DNA from: Oribacterium sp. NK2B42
Lineage (GTDB): Bacteria > Bacillota > Clostridia > Lachnospirales > Lachnospiraceae
Direction of reading: 5' to 3'
Assembly (NCBI RefSeq): GCF_000424445.1
Contig: NZ_AUJX01000041.1
Coordinates: forward strand, 1 to 36,275
DNA: 36,275 nucleotides
Part shown: in pieces, positions 16,915 to 25,403 of the stretch
How the letters are laid out: each line of letters begins with the position of its first letter
Numbering within the stretch: the stretch's first letter is position 1
Translations under genes and position numbers: made by a program
Notes under the pieces: generated by a model
The model's database searches: none
What the model saw: only the letters and a program-made list of their open reading frames with translations
Told to the model about the DNA's origin: nothing

Positions 16915-18225
16915 TCACCTAAAGCATCTATGTATTACGTCTATTATCTTCTCCTGCTGTTCTTTCGTCATTTTATTATCACTCGGCAGACACAATCCTC
17001 TTTTGAATATATCCATTCCAACATCCAGCGATTTGCCCTGATCTATATATGCATTGCTCTGACCGCGTCCATTTCCTCTTGCTGTCACAAAGGCATGCGT
17101 TCTGTAAATCGGCTGTGCATGCATCGGCTTCCAGATTGGTCTTCCTTCAGCATTGATAGACGCAATCGCCTCAAGGATTTCAGTCGGGCAAGACTTTCCT
17201 GCTTCCGGTGTATAAAGAGCACTATTATCGTCTCTAACCTGCCTGCACATGGCATCCTCATCTATGATCATGCAACTGAGCCAGAAATTCGGAACTGATT
17301 TCTCTTCATCATACGGATTCATCTTTACAGGAAGGTCTCTCAATCCTTCTTTATATCTTTCATATATAGCTCTCTTTTGATCGATATGTTCCTGAAGATA
17401 AGGAAGCTGTCCTCGAATAACTCCGGCAATTACATTGCTCATTCGGTAGTTGTAACCGATCTCCTCATGCTGATACCATGGGGCATTCTCTCTGGACTGT
17501 GTGCTCCATTTTCTGACTTTATCTGCATCCTCTTTAGAATCCGTCAGGAACATGCCGCCGCTGGATCCGGTGATGATTTTATTACCATTAAATGAGATAC
17601 AGTTATAATCACCGAAAGATCCTGTCTCTTTCCATTCGCCTTTGTAAAAGTACTTTGCACCAAAGCTTTCTGCAGCATCTTCTATGATTAAAGCACCGTG
17701 TTTATCACATATATCTTTAATCTCTTCTATTTTTCCGGGAGTCCCATACAGATGCGCTAACACAACAAGCTTTGCTTCCGGATAGATTTCAAACGCTTTC
17801 TCCAGTGCCTCCGGATCCATGTTCCAGGTATCGTATTCTGTATCTATGAATACCGCTTCACCATCTTCATAAGCTACAGGATTTATGCTGGCATCAAATG
17901 TCACGTCAGAGCATAGTACCTTCCTGGATCTTAGTGTTCCCTCATATGGTCTTGCCTGCCCGTAAATCTTCTCTCCGGCAAGCTTAGTTGCCAGGTGAAG
18001 TGCTGCTGTTCCGGCGCTTAATGCAACTGCATATTTAACTCCGACATAATCAGCAACCTTTGCCTCAATCTCATTCAGATTCTGTCCAACAGTAGACATC
18101 CAATTAGTCTTGTATGCCTCTGTAATATACTGAAGCTCTTCTCCATGCATTGTTGGACTCGATAACCACACCTTATTCTCAAATGGCTCTATTCCTTTGA
18201 ATCTAGGATCACTTCTGAAATCCAT
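16915..18225 (-). CDS. DegT/DnrJ/EryC1/StrS aminotransferase (PglE-like)
   Basis: PLP-dependent sugar aminotransferase of 436 residues. The PLP lysine is Lys216 in SFNGNKIITGSSGG, with IIEDAAESFGA (180-190) and AVALSAGTAALHLA (66-79) completing the active site. PglE/PseC-like members convert UDP-4-keto-6-deoxy sugars to 4-amino sugars. The start at 18225 is chosen because GAGGAG lies five bases upstream and the protein then matches the family N-terminus; a longer reading to 18330 would lack a ribosome site. It directly follows the dehydratase gene, its expected biosynthetic partner. Confidence 0.93.
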   Translation of the reverse strand: MDFRSDPRFKGIEPFENKVWLSSPTMHGEELQYITEAYKTNWMSTVGQNLNEIEAKVADYVGVKYAVALSAGTAALHLATKLAGEKIYGQARPYEGTLRSRKVLCSDVTFDASINPVAYEDGEAVFIDTEYDTWNMDPEALEKAFEIYPEAKLVVLAHLYGTPGKIEEIKDICDKHGALIIEDAAESFGAKYFYKGEWKETGSFGDYNCISFNGNKIITGSSGGMFLTDSKEDADKVRKWSTQSRENAPWYQHEEIGYNYRMSNVIAGVIRGQLPYLQEHIDQKRAIYERYKEGLRDLPVKMNPYDEEKSVPNFWLSCMIIDEDAMCRQVRDDNSALYTPEAGKSCPTEILEAIASINAEGRPIWKPMHAQPIYRTHAFVTARGNGRGQSNAYIDQGKSLDVGMDIFKRGLCLPSDNKMTKEQQEKIIDVIHRCFR

Positions 18226-18341
18226 CCTTGCTCCTCTTCCTTTTATTAAGTTTCGAACATACAATGTATGATAACAAAAATCCCCTATACATATTGAATG
18301 TGGGTGACAATCCTGCCACCCACGCATCATACTATGTCAAC

Positions 18342-20255
18342 TTACGCAATAGATTTTTTACTCTTTGCTACCACCTTATATGTCGGAACCACGCTAGCTA
18401 CCAGAGATTTTATATCATCACTCTCCTGCTTCGATTCCTCATCCAGCATCTTCAGCATCTTCATGAATTCCTCGTCATCCATATCTATGGGGTGTCCGAT
18501 ATATATAAGGTCATTTGCCGTCTTTTGTAGGCCCTCTTCATCCATAAGGAGCTCTTCGTAAAGCTTTTCTCCCGGACGAAGTCCTACGATTTTTATAGGG
18601 ATACCATCATCATCGGGTGTGAATCCGGAAAGCTTTATCATATTTACAGCGAGATCCATGATTTTCACAGGCTTACCCATGTCAAGGACAAAGATTTCTC
18701 CGCCCTTTGCATAGTAGCTTGCTTCCAACACCAGGGAAACCGCCTCCGGTATGGTCATAAAGTATCTCGTCATTTCAGGATCTGTAACAGTAACCGGACC
18801 GCCTTCCGCGATCTGCTTCTTGAAAAGAGGTATGACAGAACCATTGGAACCAAGGACGTTTCCGAATCTCACTGCCATGAACACGGTTTCAGGATATTGT
18901 CTGCTCATCATCTGGATGATCATCTCACAGATTCTCTTGCTTGCACCCATTAAGGATGTAGGGTTAACCGCCTTATCCGTTGAGATAAGAAGGAATCTCT
19001 TTACACCGTTTTCTGCCGCAGCTTTTGCAGTATTGTAGGTTCCCATAACGTTATTCTTTACGGCTTCATTAGGACTCGTCTCCATAAGTGGTACATGCTT
19101 ATGGGCTGCCGCGTGATAGATTATGTATGGATGGTATGTCTTTATGACATCCCGAACTCTTTCCTCATTTCTTACTGAACCAATCAGTGTCACCACATCA
19201 AGCTCCGGATACTTTCTTTTGAGCTCCTGCTCGATAGAGTAGGCATTGTTCTCATAGATGTCGAAGATTATGAGCTGCTTTGGTTCTGAAGCTGCTATCT
19301 GTCTGCAAAGCTCGGAACCTATGGAACCGCCGCCACCGGTGACCATTATAACCTGATCCTTTATGGCCTTCCTTATCTCTTCAAGGTTTACATGAACTTC
19401 ATCTCTACCGAGAAGATCAGTGATTTCCACATCCCTGATTTTTTTGATGCTTACTTCACCGTTAACCAACTGATCGATACCGGGAACCGTCTGCACCTTG
19501 CAGCCCGTATCTTTACAGATATTAAGGATATCCTTCCTGTCCTTCTTACTTGCTGAAGGGATGGCAAAGACTATCTTGTCGATGTCATACTCTTCAACCA
19601 GTCTCGGTATATCTTCTCTTGCGCCTTCTATCCTGTGGCCCTCGATATATCTTCCCTGAAGTCTCGGGCTGTCATCCACTACTGTCCTGATAACGAACTC
19701 TGCTCTTCTGCTAACCTGCTGCTCTCTGATGATGGTTCTAGCTGCCTGACCGGCTCCCACCAGGAGGACATGATCGAGACCATCGGGATTCTTCTTATTG
19801 TGGCTTAGATTAATGTTGTATCTGATGAGTCTATAACCAAATCTTATAAATACACACAGGAACAAGCTTGAAAAATATCCTATCAGTACAACGCTTCTCG
19901 GTACCCAGTAAGGCATCATCAGACCGTATATCACTAGAAGACACGCTATAGCCATATATGCCTTAAGGATACGGTTTACTTCTGACACTCCGGCAAATCT
20001 CCATATACTGTGATACAGCCTGAACACGTAGTATACGATAAAGCTTGCAAGGACCAAAAAGAGTATGAAGCTGAAAAGATTGTTTACGTATCTTTCGGGA
20101 ACGCTCTTTATGCTGAAATCATACCTTATGAGAAGAGCAAGAAAATATGAAAACACCATGGAGAGGCCGTCTGCAAATATGAGCATTACCTGTCTCTCGC
20201 GATACAGCCTTGTTTTCTTTTCTTTAATTCTGTTTTGTTTCTTCTTTTCTGCCAT
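18342..20255 (-). CDS. UDP-sugar 4,6-dehydratase/epimerase, membrane type (CapD/PglF)
   Basis: About 637 residues. Four membrane helices occupy roughly 24-45, 60-80, 102-118 and 122-140. A first Rossmann-like domain follows (LLVGAGQAARTI, from about 164). The catalytic SDR domain begins at VTGGGGSIGSELCRQ (305-319), and carries YHAAAHKHVPLME and STDKAVNPTSLMGASK (425-440); the TDK...M...K arrangement is that of PglF, which lacks the usual YxxxK. It makes UDP-4-keto-6-deoxy-HexNAc from UDP-GlcNAc. The ATG at 20255 is preferred though its ribosome site is weak; it overlaps the end of the kinase gene by 32 nt. Met at 20261 or 20306 are alternatives. Confidence 0.92.
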   Translation of the reverse strand: MAEKKKQNRIKEKKTRLYRERQVMLIFADGLSMVFSYFLALLIRYDFSIKSVPERYVNNLFSFILFLVLASFIVYYVFRLYHSIWRFAGVSEVNRILKAYMAIACLLVIYGLMMPYWVPRSVVLIGYFSSLFLCVFIRFGYRLIRYNINLSHNKKNPDGLDHVLLVGAGQAARTIIREQQVSRRAEFVIRTVVDDSPRLQGRYIEGHRIEGAREDIPRLVEEYDIDKIVFAIPSASKKDRKDILNICKDTGCKVQTVPGIDQLVNGEVSIKKIRDVEITDLLGRDEVHVNLEEIRKAIKDQVIMVTGGGGSIGSELCRQIAASEPKQLIIFDIYENNAYSIEQELKRKYPELDVVTLIGSVRNEERVRDVIKTYHPYIIYHAAAHKHVPLMETSPNEAVKNNVMGTYNTAKAAAENGVKRFLLISTDKAVNPTSLMGASKRICEMIIQMMSRQYPETVFMAVRFGNVLGSNGSVIPLFKKQIAEGGPVTVTDPEMTRYFMTIPEAVSLVLEASYYAKGGEIFVLDMGKPVKIMDLAVNMIKLSGFTPDDDGIPIKIVGLRPGEKLYEELLMDEEGLQKTANDLIYIGHPIDMDDEEFMKMLKMLDEESKQESDDIKSLVASVVPTYKVVAKSKKSIA

Positions 20256-20988
20256 ACCCATATCCGTACTTCGCGTATTTAGTATACTTTCCGTACTTCT
20301 TTCCATACTTACTGTAGTATCTGTTGTAGTAACCGCCCTTGGTCATATTTACCTTATTAAGGATAACACCCAGAAACCTGACTCCGGTTCGGTCAAGCTG
20401 CTCCTTGGCTCTCTGGAACATATGCCTGGAAGTCACTTCAGACTCTACCACAAGGGCTGCTCCGTCTGCATACTTTGTAAGGATGGCTGCATCTATGACA
20501 GTTCCAATGGGAGCCGTATCCATGATGACGATATCATAGTTAAGCTCTTTTATAAGCTGAAACAGCTTGTCACACATTTCATCCTCAAAAAGCTCTGTGG
20601 GGTTCGGTGAGTAGGGTCCTGCAAAGATCATATCCAGGTTAGGGATCTGAGGATCTGTATAGAATCCGTCTTCCAACTCCACCTGACCTGTAAGCATCTG
20701 GGATAGTCCGGATGTCGATCCCTTTATCTGATGAACTCTGACAAACTCTGATTTACGTATATCACAGTCCATATACAGTGTATGCTTTCCTGACTCTGCA
20801 AAGGCCTTTGCAAGTTCAAAGGAGGTTGTGGACTTTCCTTCATTGGGTGAAGTTGATGTGATAAGTATATTTTTTACTTTTGAGCCTGAAAACATGAGAT
20901 TGGTTCTCAAGGTTTTCAGGGCTTCGGTGTATCTGAAGTCATCATTCTTTTCAAGTTTTAATGTTACTTCATGTTTATTGATCATCAT
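20224..20988 (-). CDS. bacterial tyrosine kinase CpsD/CapB
   Basis: BY-kinase of 254 residues. Walker A is SPNEGKST (47-54), Walker A' LYMDCDIR (71-78) and Walker B IVIMDTAP (153-160). The C-terminal tail carries eleven tyrosines between residues 220 and 245 (GGYYNRYYSKYGKKYGKY and following), the autophosphorylation cluster, here unusually long. It works with the CpsC membrane protein encoded just upstream and is dephosphorylated by CpsB, controlling chain length and export. AAGGA is nine bases before the first ATG at 20988. The region for the tail overlaps the start of the dehydratase gene. Confidence 0.95.
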   Translation of the reverse strand: MMINKHEVTLKLEKNDDFRYTEALKTLRTNLMFSGSKVKNILITSTSPNEGKSTTSFELAKAFAESGKHTLYMDCDIRKSEFVRVHQIKGSTSGLSQMLTGQVELEDGFYTDPQIPNLDMIFAGPYSPNPTELFEDEMCDKLFQLIKELNYDIVIMDTAPIGTVIDAAILTKYADGAALVVESEVTSRHMFQRAKEQLDRTGVRFLGVILNKVNMTKGGYYNRYYSKYGKKYGKYTKYAKYGYGYGRKEETKQN

Positions 20989-21000
20989 GCGATAAATTCC

Positions 21001-21786
21001 TTACTTATGAAGTTTGTTTCTGTATGCGTAGCTATACTGATCTGATTTTTTGGCAGCCTCTGCATCCTTCTCGGGAATGGATGCGAGAACCGGAAGACCG
21101 AAATACTTGTCGATGTCATCCTGAGTTTTGATGGTATCATCCGTAACCATAGATATCGTGATACCCGCAACTGCTATCATAAAGAAAAGCATGGCAACAA
21201 TCACCGTATTCTTTCCTGTATGAGGTCCAGTTTTCTTTAAGGGTATCTCACCGTACTCGATGATCTTCGGGGGATCCTGCTCCATGATGTCGGCTATGTA
21301 ATCAGATGCGCACTCTGCGATGGCATCAGTCAGGGCCTTGGCTCTTCTAGGGTCTGTATCAAGAACAGAAACATTCAGGATTCTGGTGTTGTTTGGGTTA
21401 TTGAGGGTTATCTTCTTTCTGAGAGCAAGATAATCCATTCCCTCGATGCCCAGCTTCTTGATAACATCCTCCATAACGGTACGTGAGGTAACGAGAACCT
21501 TGTAGTCCGCTGTAAGCTGTGAACCTATCTGAAGGTCCGCCAGAGACGTAAGGGTGGTTTCCTTAGTCATTACGTAGATAATGGAGGTGCTGGTATAGGT
21601 GGGCACCATGACAAATTTAGAAACTGCATAGCCTATTCCGCCTCCTACAACGAGAGACAGTATAAGCAATAAGATGTGTTTTTTAAGTTCAAAAAAAAGC
21701 TCAACCAAATCTATGGTGATCACATTGTCCTGCTGAGACTTAAGTGGCACCACATTTGTGGGCTTACTGTTATTGTTTTCAGGCAT
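21001..21786 (-). CDS. chain-length determinant / kinase activator CpsC (Wzz-like)
   Basis: 261 residues with two membrane helices, about 36-56 and 195-216, enclosing an extracytoplasmic domain with the Wzz pattern (YTSTSIIYVMTKETTLTSLADLQIGSQL). The cytoplasmic C-terminus after the second helix includes DIDKYFGLPVLASIPE, the segment that activates the CpsD kinase. GGGGAAG lies eight bases before the ATG at 21786. It sits between CpsB and CpsD, the classic Gram-positive order. Confidence 0.93.
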   Translation of the reverse strand: MPENNNSKPTNVVPLKSQQDNVITIDLVELFFELKKHILLLILSLVVGGGIGYAVSKFVMVPTYTSTSIIYVMTKETTLTSLADLQIGSQLTADYKVLVTSRTVMEDVIKKLGIEGMDYLALRKKITLNNPNNTRILNVSVLDTDPRRAKALTDAIAECASDYIADIMEQDPPKIIEYGEIPLKKTGPHTGKNTVIVAMLFFMIAVAGITISMVTDDTIKTQDDIDKYFGLPVLASIPEKDAEAAKKSDQYSYAYRNKLHK

Positions 21787-21830
21787 AAACTACTCTTCCC
21801 CTTCTCGGACACCCCTTAGGTTTCTGCAGA

Positions 21831-22556
21831 TCACAGATCGATCTCCTCATCCTGAGGTATCAGTTTTGCATTTCTATACAGGATTGCATCTCTGTAATCC
21901 TCATCAAGATTTTTTCTTATCCAGCTTACGGCTGAACTTATGACAGGCGGTCTCGAATCCGCCCGGTGCATGTCGGTGCCGAGGAAATGGGCCTGTCCGT
22001 TTCTTAAGGCATCTCTTACAAATTTTGTTTCCCCGTCAAAAAGAGAACCAAATCCCGTTTTCCCTATGGGCTCTGTTGAAATCTGGATGTAAGCCCCGAG
22101 AGACATGACCTCTTCCAGGCCATTCTCCCTTAAGCCCTTAAATCGCTCTGCATGGGCGATGATGGGCAGGAAGCCTGCGGTCCTGACATTTCTCACACAC
22201 TTAAGGATGGTTTTGTAGCTCTCCAGAGGATAGAACTCTATCAAGGTATATCTGCTTCCCGCAAGTGTAAGGATATCACCTTTCTCCATGCGCTCCGTCA
22301 TGCTGTCGAAGTAAAGGACTTCATTTCCGGTATATAGCCTCACCACTATTCCGGCTTCCTTTACAGCTTCTTCTATTTCAGAAAGCTTTTCCCTTATACG
22401 GTTTGGGTCCGTGGGGCACTCCACATAGTAGTGGGGTGTGGCAATGATATCCGTCGCTCCCTGCTCCACAGCAGAACGTATAAGCTTTACAGATTCCTCT
22501 ATGTCCCGGGAGCCGTCATCTATGTGGTAGATGATGTGAGAGTGTATATCGAACAT
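21831..22556 (-). CDS. PHP-type tyrosine-protein phosphatase CpsB/YwqE
   Basis: Metal-dependent PHP-domain phosphatase of 241 residues that removes phosphate from the CpsD tyrosine tail. Ligand motifs are visible: FDIHSHIIYHIDDGS (2-16), ATPHYY (39-44), IIAHAER and GTDMHRADSRPP. It is the first gene of the polysaccharide operon. The ribosome site AGGAGA is six bases upstream of the ATG at 22556 and overlaps the end of the conserved leader element at 22567-22629. Confidence 0.94.
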   Translation of the reverse strand: MFDIHSHIIYHIDDGSRDIEESVKLIRSAVEQGATDIIATPHYYVECPTDPNRIREKLSEIEEAVKEAGIVVRLYTGNEVLYFDSMTERMEKGDILTLAGSRYTLIEFYPLESYKTILKCVRNVRTAGFLPIIAHAERFKGLRENGLEEVMSLGAYIQISTEPIGKTGFGSLFDGETKFVRDALRNGQAHFLGTDMHRADSRPPVISSAVSWIRKNLDEDYRDAILYRNAKLIPQDEEIDL

Positions 22557-22566
22557 CTCGGGTCTC

Positions 22567-22629
22567 CTCTATAAACGCATGTTTTTCGCCGTTTATCTCT
22601 GACATACAGATGCAGATCTAATCGGCTCC
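22567..22629 (-). promoter_or_regulatory. conserved leader element, copy 1 (before cpsB)
   Basis: Read on the minus strand it begins GAGCCGATTAGATCTGCATC, continues with TATGTCAG, and ends with a hairpin ATAAACG/CGTTTAT closing a loop with GAAAAACA. A close relative lies at 35730-35793 before the DUF554 gene: about 25 of the first 30 bases agree, and the second hairpin's A-U pair is exchanged for U-A. Its 3' end is the cpsB ribosome site itself. Function unknown. Confidence 0.5.
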
Positions 22630-22760
22630 TAAATCATGTTTTGTTACAGGCCTCGGAAACTCCGGAGCCTGTATCAAGGCATAATTTAGCAAGGGTACAA
22701 CCGATGACAGTTTCTAATCTCTCATACCGGAATAATCCCTTGCGTAGATTTTTTTATTAT

Positions 22761-22791
22761 GAAAGGCAGAAGACCGGGTCTCCTGCCTTTC
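22761..22791. repeat. strong hairpin after the secreted protein gene
   Basis: Perfect arms GAAAGGCAG and CTGCCTTTC with an inner AGAC/GTCT stem. Downstream on the minus strand there are A residues rather than a U-tract, so it is not a normal intrinsic terminator; it may protect a 3' end or act in the leader. Confidence 0.6.
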
Positions 22792-22860
22792 CGATCCATA
22801 ATCCTGATACAATTTGTGCGATTGTATACAACCCCTCGAGCAGGTCGGATGACGAAATTA

Positions 22861-23487
22861 TCAACCTACGATCACACCTTCATCGTTAAATATAAATGTC
22901 TGTCCGTTGATGATATGTGTTCCTGTGTAGAAGTAACCCTGTGCATTTACATAGTGAAGAACAAGGTTGCCGTTTGCATCATAAGCCCAATAAGATGCGT
23001 CCTGACCTGTAGCTAATGGAAGACCTGTTGTCGGATCAACAAAGCATCCAACTGAAACACCATTCTCTGTAATAACAAGGATAGGACTCTTGTTGATAGC
23101 CTCACCGTTAGGTCCTACAGCAGAACCGCCTTCTGTGGTTCTCAGCATAACGTGCTGTGTACCGCTGCCCATGAACTTAGCTTCCTTAAGGGTTGTTCCA
23201 TCATTGCCGACAGTGGTTACTGTCATCTCAACGCCGTTAGATGAATACTCATTCTTTGTAACTGTCTGTCCGCTTGTGTTGGTAGAAACAGATGTTGCAC
23301 CTGAGTTGCCTGAGCTTGTTGAGCTTGATGAATCTGATGAATCTGAATCTGATGAGCTTGATGAACTTGATGAGCTTGATGAGTCACTTCCTCTGTCATT
23401 GGTTGGGGACCCCGCAGCAAATGAAGCACTAAAGCTTGAAAGTACAAGTCCTGCGATAAGCGCCAATGTTAAAAGTTTCTTTTTCAT
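22861..23487 (-). CDS. secreted Ser/Asp-rich protein of unknown function
   Basis: 208 residues, exported: a signal peptide (KKKLLTLALIAGLVLSSFS, cleavage likely after ASFAA) is followed by a low-complexity Ser/Asp linker (about 30-60). A domain of unknown type follows (EYSSNGVEMTVTTV...), and the C-terminus carries a short aromatic motif (ASYWAYDANGNLVLHYVNAQGYFYTG...GQTFIFNDEG) resembling choline/glucan-binding repeats. Those repeats usually bind polysaccharide or cell wall, so it could hold the capsule or act at the surface. It lies between the LCP gene and the cpsB leader. Function not recognised. Confidence 0.75.
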   Translation of the reverse strand: MKKKLLTLALIAGLVLSSFSASFAAGSPTNDRGSDSSSSSSSSSSSDSDSSDSSSSTSSGNSGATSVSTNTSGQTVTKNEYSSNGVEMTVTTVGNDGTTLKEAKFMGSGTQHVMLRTTEGGSAVGPNGEAINKSPILVITENGVSVGCFVDPTTGLPLATGQDASYWAYDANGNLVLHYVNAQGYFYTGTHIINGQTFIFNDEGVIVG

Positions 23488-23680
23488 CGGTATATACCTC
23501 CATAAAAAATATGTAGTAAGGTACTTCCGCAGTGCACAATCCTACTCCCAGTACCCCTCTATATCCTTAAATTATAAATTAGTCAGTTAGACATTTGTTA
23601 GGGAATATATGTCAAAACCGATACTTATTCTTTTATAATTTGGCATTAAAAACCGGCTATAAAAACAACATCCTCAAGTA

Positions 23681-24991
23681 TCACACCTGCCTGAAGAAGG
23701 TATCCAGCACAAGCTTGTCTACCTGCTCATAATCCGGCCAGAATTCATCTTTATCTGCTTCATGGTTAACAAGGTTCTCACCTTCAAAGGTTGAGAAATC
23801 ACTATCGTTTAGGGGTTCACCGTTTAGTGCAATATCCATTGCGATTTTTAGATAGGTGCCTTTCTCCATATTTGTCACGATATTATCTTCTATGAGAGAA
23901 AACATTCCCGGTATAACATCGGAATCCTTTTTTGCAAGTTTTATAACCTTATTCTCAAATGCTATTGCATACTGCCGATGTCTCGACATACGGGTCATAG
24001 CCGTAAAATCCACCGTAGTATCTCTTCTTCTTACAAATTTCTCAGCTTGATTCCCCGTCAGAAGCACGGTAGCACCTTTTACAAAAGAAGGATCCACATT
24101 CTCCAGCCCATCTTCTTCGATAGTGACTTCTACACCTCCTACATACTCATTAAGCTCATTGATGATATCAATAGAACCTGCCATGTAGCCATTGATCTTT
24201 AGTCCTCCCATAACACCCGAAACTGCATCCATTGAGTATTTGCCGGATTTTTCGTGGTTATCACCGTACATCCATGCTCTGGTCAGGTGATCTACCGCCG
24301 TACCGATGGGATCTGAGTTTTCATCAGTTACTGTAATGGTGGTCATAGTATCACGGGGAATCTGGATGATATGCACCCTGTTTTTTGCAGTATTCTCCGC
24401 CACAAGGAAGATTCCGTCTGAAAGACCGATTTCACTTATATCTCTGTCAATCTGTAAAGATCCTTTGTTATCTACTCCGAGGATGAGCCATGCTTTAATG
24501 GCTGTATTCCTTTTATAATGCACACCGTTATAGTACAGTTCTTTCTCTCCGAAAAGCTGTGGTCTTTCCGTGGTCTCTCGTCCGTTTACGGTATAGATGA
24601 GTTTTCCATCCTCTGATTTTCTGCACTTTATATCAGGAACTCCTTCCTCATTTCCGGCTCCTGCACTTTCAGCTGCTGCAGACTCCATCATATTTATAAG
24701 ACGGTCCATGTCTACGCCTTCAAGTCCTACATTTCCTTTTTCATCCATGGTCATGCCGGCTGCCTTTAACTGTTCATTCATTTCTTCCGGTGTTATGGTT
24801 TCTGCGGCTCCGGTAGTGTAAACATTGTTTTTTTCATTGGCTGCTTCTATGGATTTTCTTAGCTTATATTCGTTATAAAGCCATACTGAAGCTACGACAG
24901 CCATCAACGCTATGATCCCTGCAAATATATATACTGGCTTACCGGGTCTGCGGCTGTGCTTCTTTTTTTCATATAGATGATCACTTGCCAT
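23681..24991 (-). CDS. LytR-CpsA-Psr (LCP) family polymer ligase
   Basis: 436 residues with a short cytoplasmic N-terminus and one membrane helix (18-38). A variable extracytoplasmic region follows (about 50-160), then the LCP domain from AWLILGVDNKGS (168): DGIFLV, IIQIPRDTM (209-216), the arginine pair in KFVRRRDT and MSRHRQYAIA. LCP enzymes transfer undecaprenyl-PP-linked polymer to peptidoglycan; this one is the likely anchoring step for the capsule. AAAGG lies ten bases before the ATG at 24991. The 190-nt region downstream to the secreted gene shows no other gene. Confidence 0.92.
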   Translation of the reverse strand: MASDHLYEKKKHSRRPGKPVYIFAGIIALMAVVASVWLYNEYKLRKSIEAANEKNNVYTTGAAETITPEEMNEQLKAAGMTMDEKGNVGLEGVDMDRLINMMESAAAESAGAGNEEGVPDIKCRKSEDGKLIYTVNGRETTERPQLFGEKELYYNGVHYKRNTAIKAWLILGVDNKGSLQIDRDISEIGLSDGIFLVAENTAKNRVHIIQIPRDTMTTITVTDENSDPIGTAVDHLTRAWMYGDNHEKSGKYSMDAVSGVMGGLKINGYMAGSIDIINELNEYVGGVEVTIEEDGLENVDPSFVKGATVLLTGNQAEKFVRRRDTTVDFTAMTRMSRHRQYAIAFENKVIKLAKKDSDVIPGMFSLIEDNIVTNMEKGTYLKIAMDIALNGEPLNDSDFSTFEGENLVNHEADKDEFWPDYEQVDKLVLDTFFRQV

Positions 24992-25021
24992 GTAATTATG
25001 CCTTTCAGTTATTAGCAGATA

Positions 25022-25079
25022 GTAAAAAAGGTACCCTTAGCTTCATTGCTATAATGAAGATGATAGCTCACGGATACCT
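25022..25079 (-). terminator. intrinsic terminator after the HTH gene
   Basis: On the minus strand a stem AGGTATCC/GGGTACCT with an inner CTTCATT/AATGAAG hairpin is followed by TTTTTTACT. It separates the HTH gene from the LCP gene. The plus strand also has TATTTTTAA after the stem, so it may work both ways. Confidence 0.7.
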
Positions 25080-25088
25080 ATTTTTAAA

Positions 25089-25403
25089 TCATTTTTTTGT
25101 TATCAAAACCAGTTTTTTCTTTTTTTCTACATCATTGTGTGCCCGGATAGCATTCTCATTTACTTCATCGATCATCTTTTGCAGATCTCCATCTATCTTG
25201 TAGTCAACATTATATTTTTTTCGCCAGCCCTTATACTTACCGCTGACCACCCGCTGATCCTTCGGCTTCACCGCATCCTTCGGGATCAGCCATCTTCCTT
25301 TTTCTTTTATCGCGCCTTCAATCTTCCCCTGCCTACACAGCAGCTGAACATACTTGATGGATAGTCCCCAATCCGATGCGTATTGTTTGATACTGATATA
25401 CAC
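25089..25403 (-). CDS. small helix-turn-helix DNA-binding protein
   Basis: 104 residues. An N-terminal winged-HTH of the excisionase/MerR-like (HTH_17) type is seen: ISIKQYASDWGLSIKYVQLLC, then GRWLIPKDAV. A basic Lys-rich tail and a helical region (DLQKMIDEVNENAIRAHND) follow. The start is a GTG at 25403 with AGGAAGGG upstream. It is divergent from the ribbon-helix-helix gene, sharing a 304-nt AT-rich intergenic region. It could regulate the LCP gene or the divergent unit; the target is unknown. Confidence 0.7.
   Translation of the reverse strand: MYISIKQYASDWGLSIKYVQLLCRQGKIEGAIKEKGRWLIPKDAVKPKDQRVVSGKYKGWRKKYNVDYKIDGDLQKMIDEVNENAIRAHNDVEKKKKLVLITKK

Larger units (their letters stand above)
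22557..22860 (-). other. structured leader of the polysaccharide operon
   Basis: No coding gene. On the minus strand it contains, in order: a hairpin with nine perfect base pairs plus four more (GAAAGGCAG...CTGCCTTTC, 22761-22791) not followed by a U-tract; a 7-bp closing pair GCAAGGG/CCCTTGC around 22691-22744 enclosing about 40 nt; a hairpin with ACAGGC/GCCTGT (22646-22672); and the 65-nt conserved element next to the cpsB ribosome site. I could not match it to a known riboswitch. Confidence 0.5.

Noticed and set aside
16915-20255. Pure bacillosamine (Pgl) pathway
   Set aside because: Dehydratase, aminotransferase, PglC-type and PglD-like genes fit it, but the ACP/ligase/LpxD-like genes point to a further acyl group, so a plain diNAc-bacillosamine reading is incomplete.
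22691-22744. Known riboswitch (c-di-GMP, SAM, purine) in the cps leader
   Set aside because: The GCAAGGG/CCCTTGC frame encloses a structured 40-nt loop but none of the consensus cores I know is present.
23300-23400. Repeated Ser/Asp codons resembling a repeat array
   Set aside because: They are codon repeats of the secreted protein's linker, not a CRISPR or mobile repeat.
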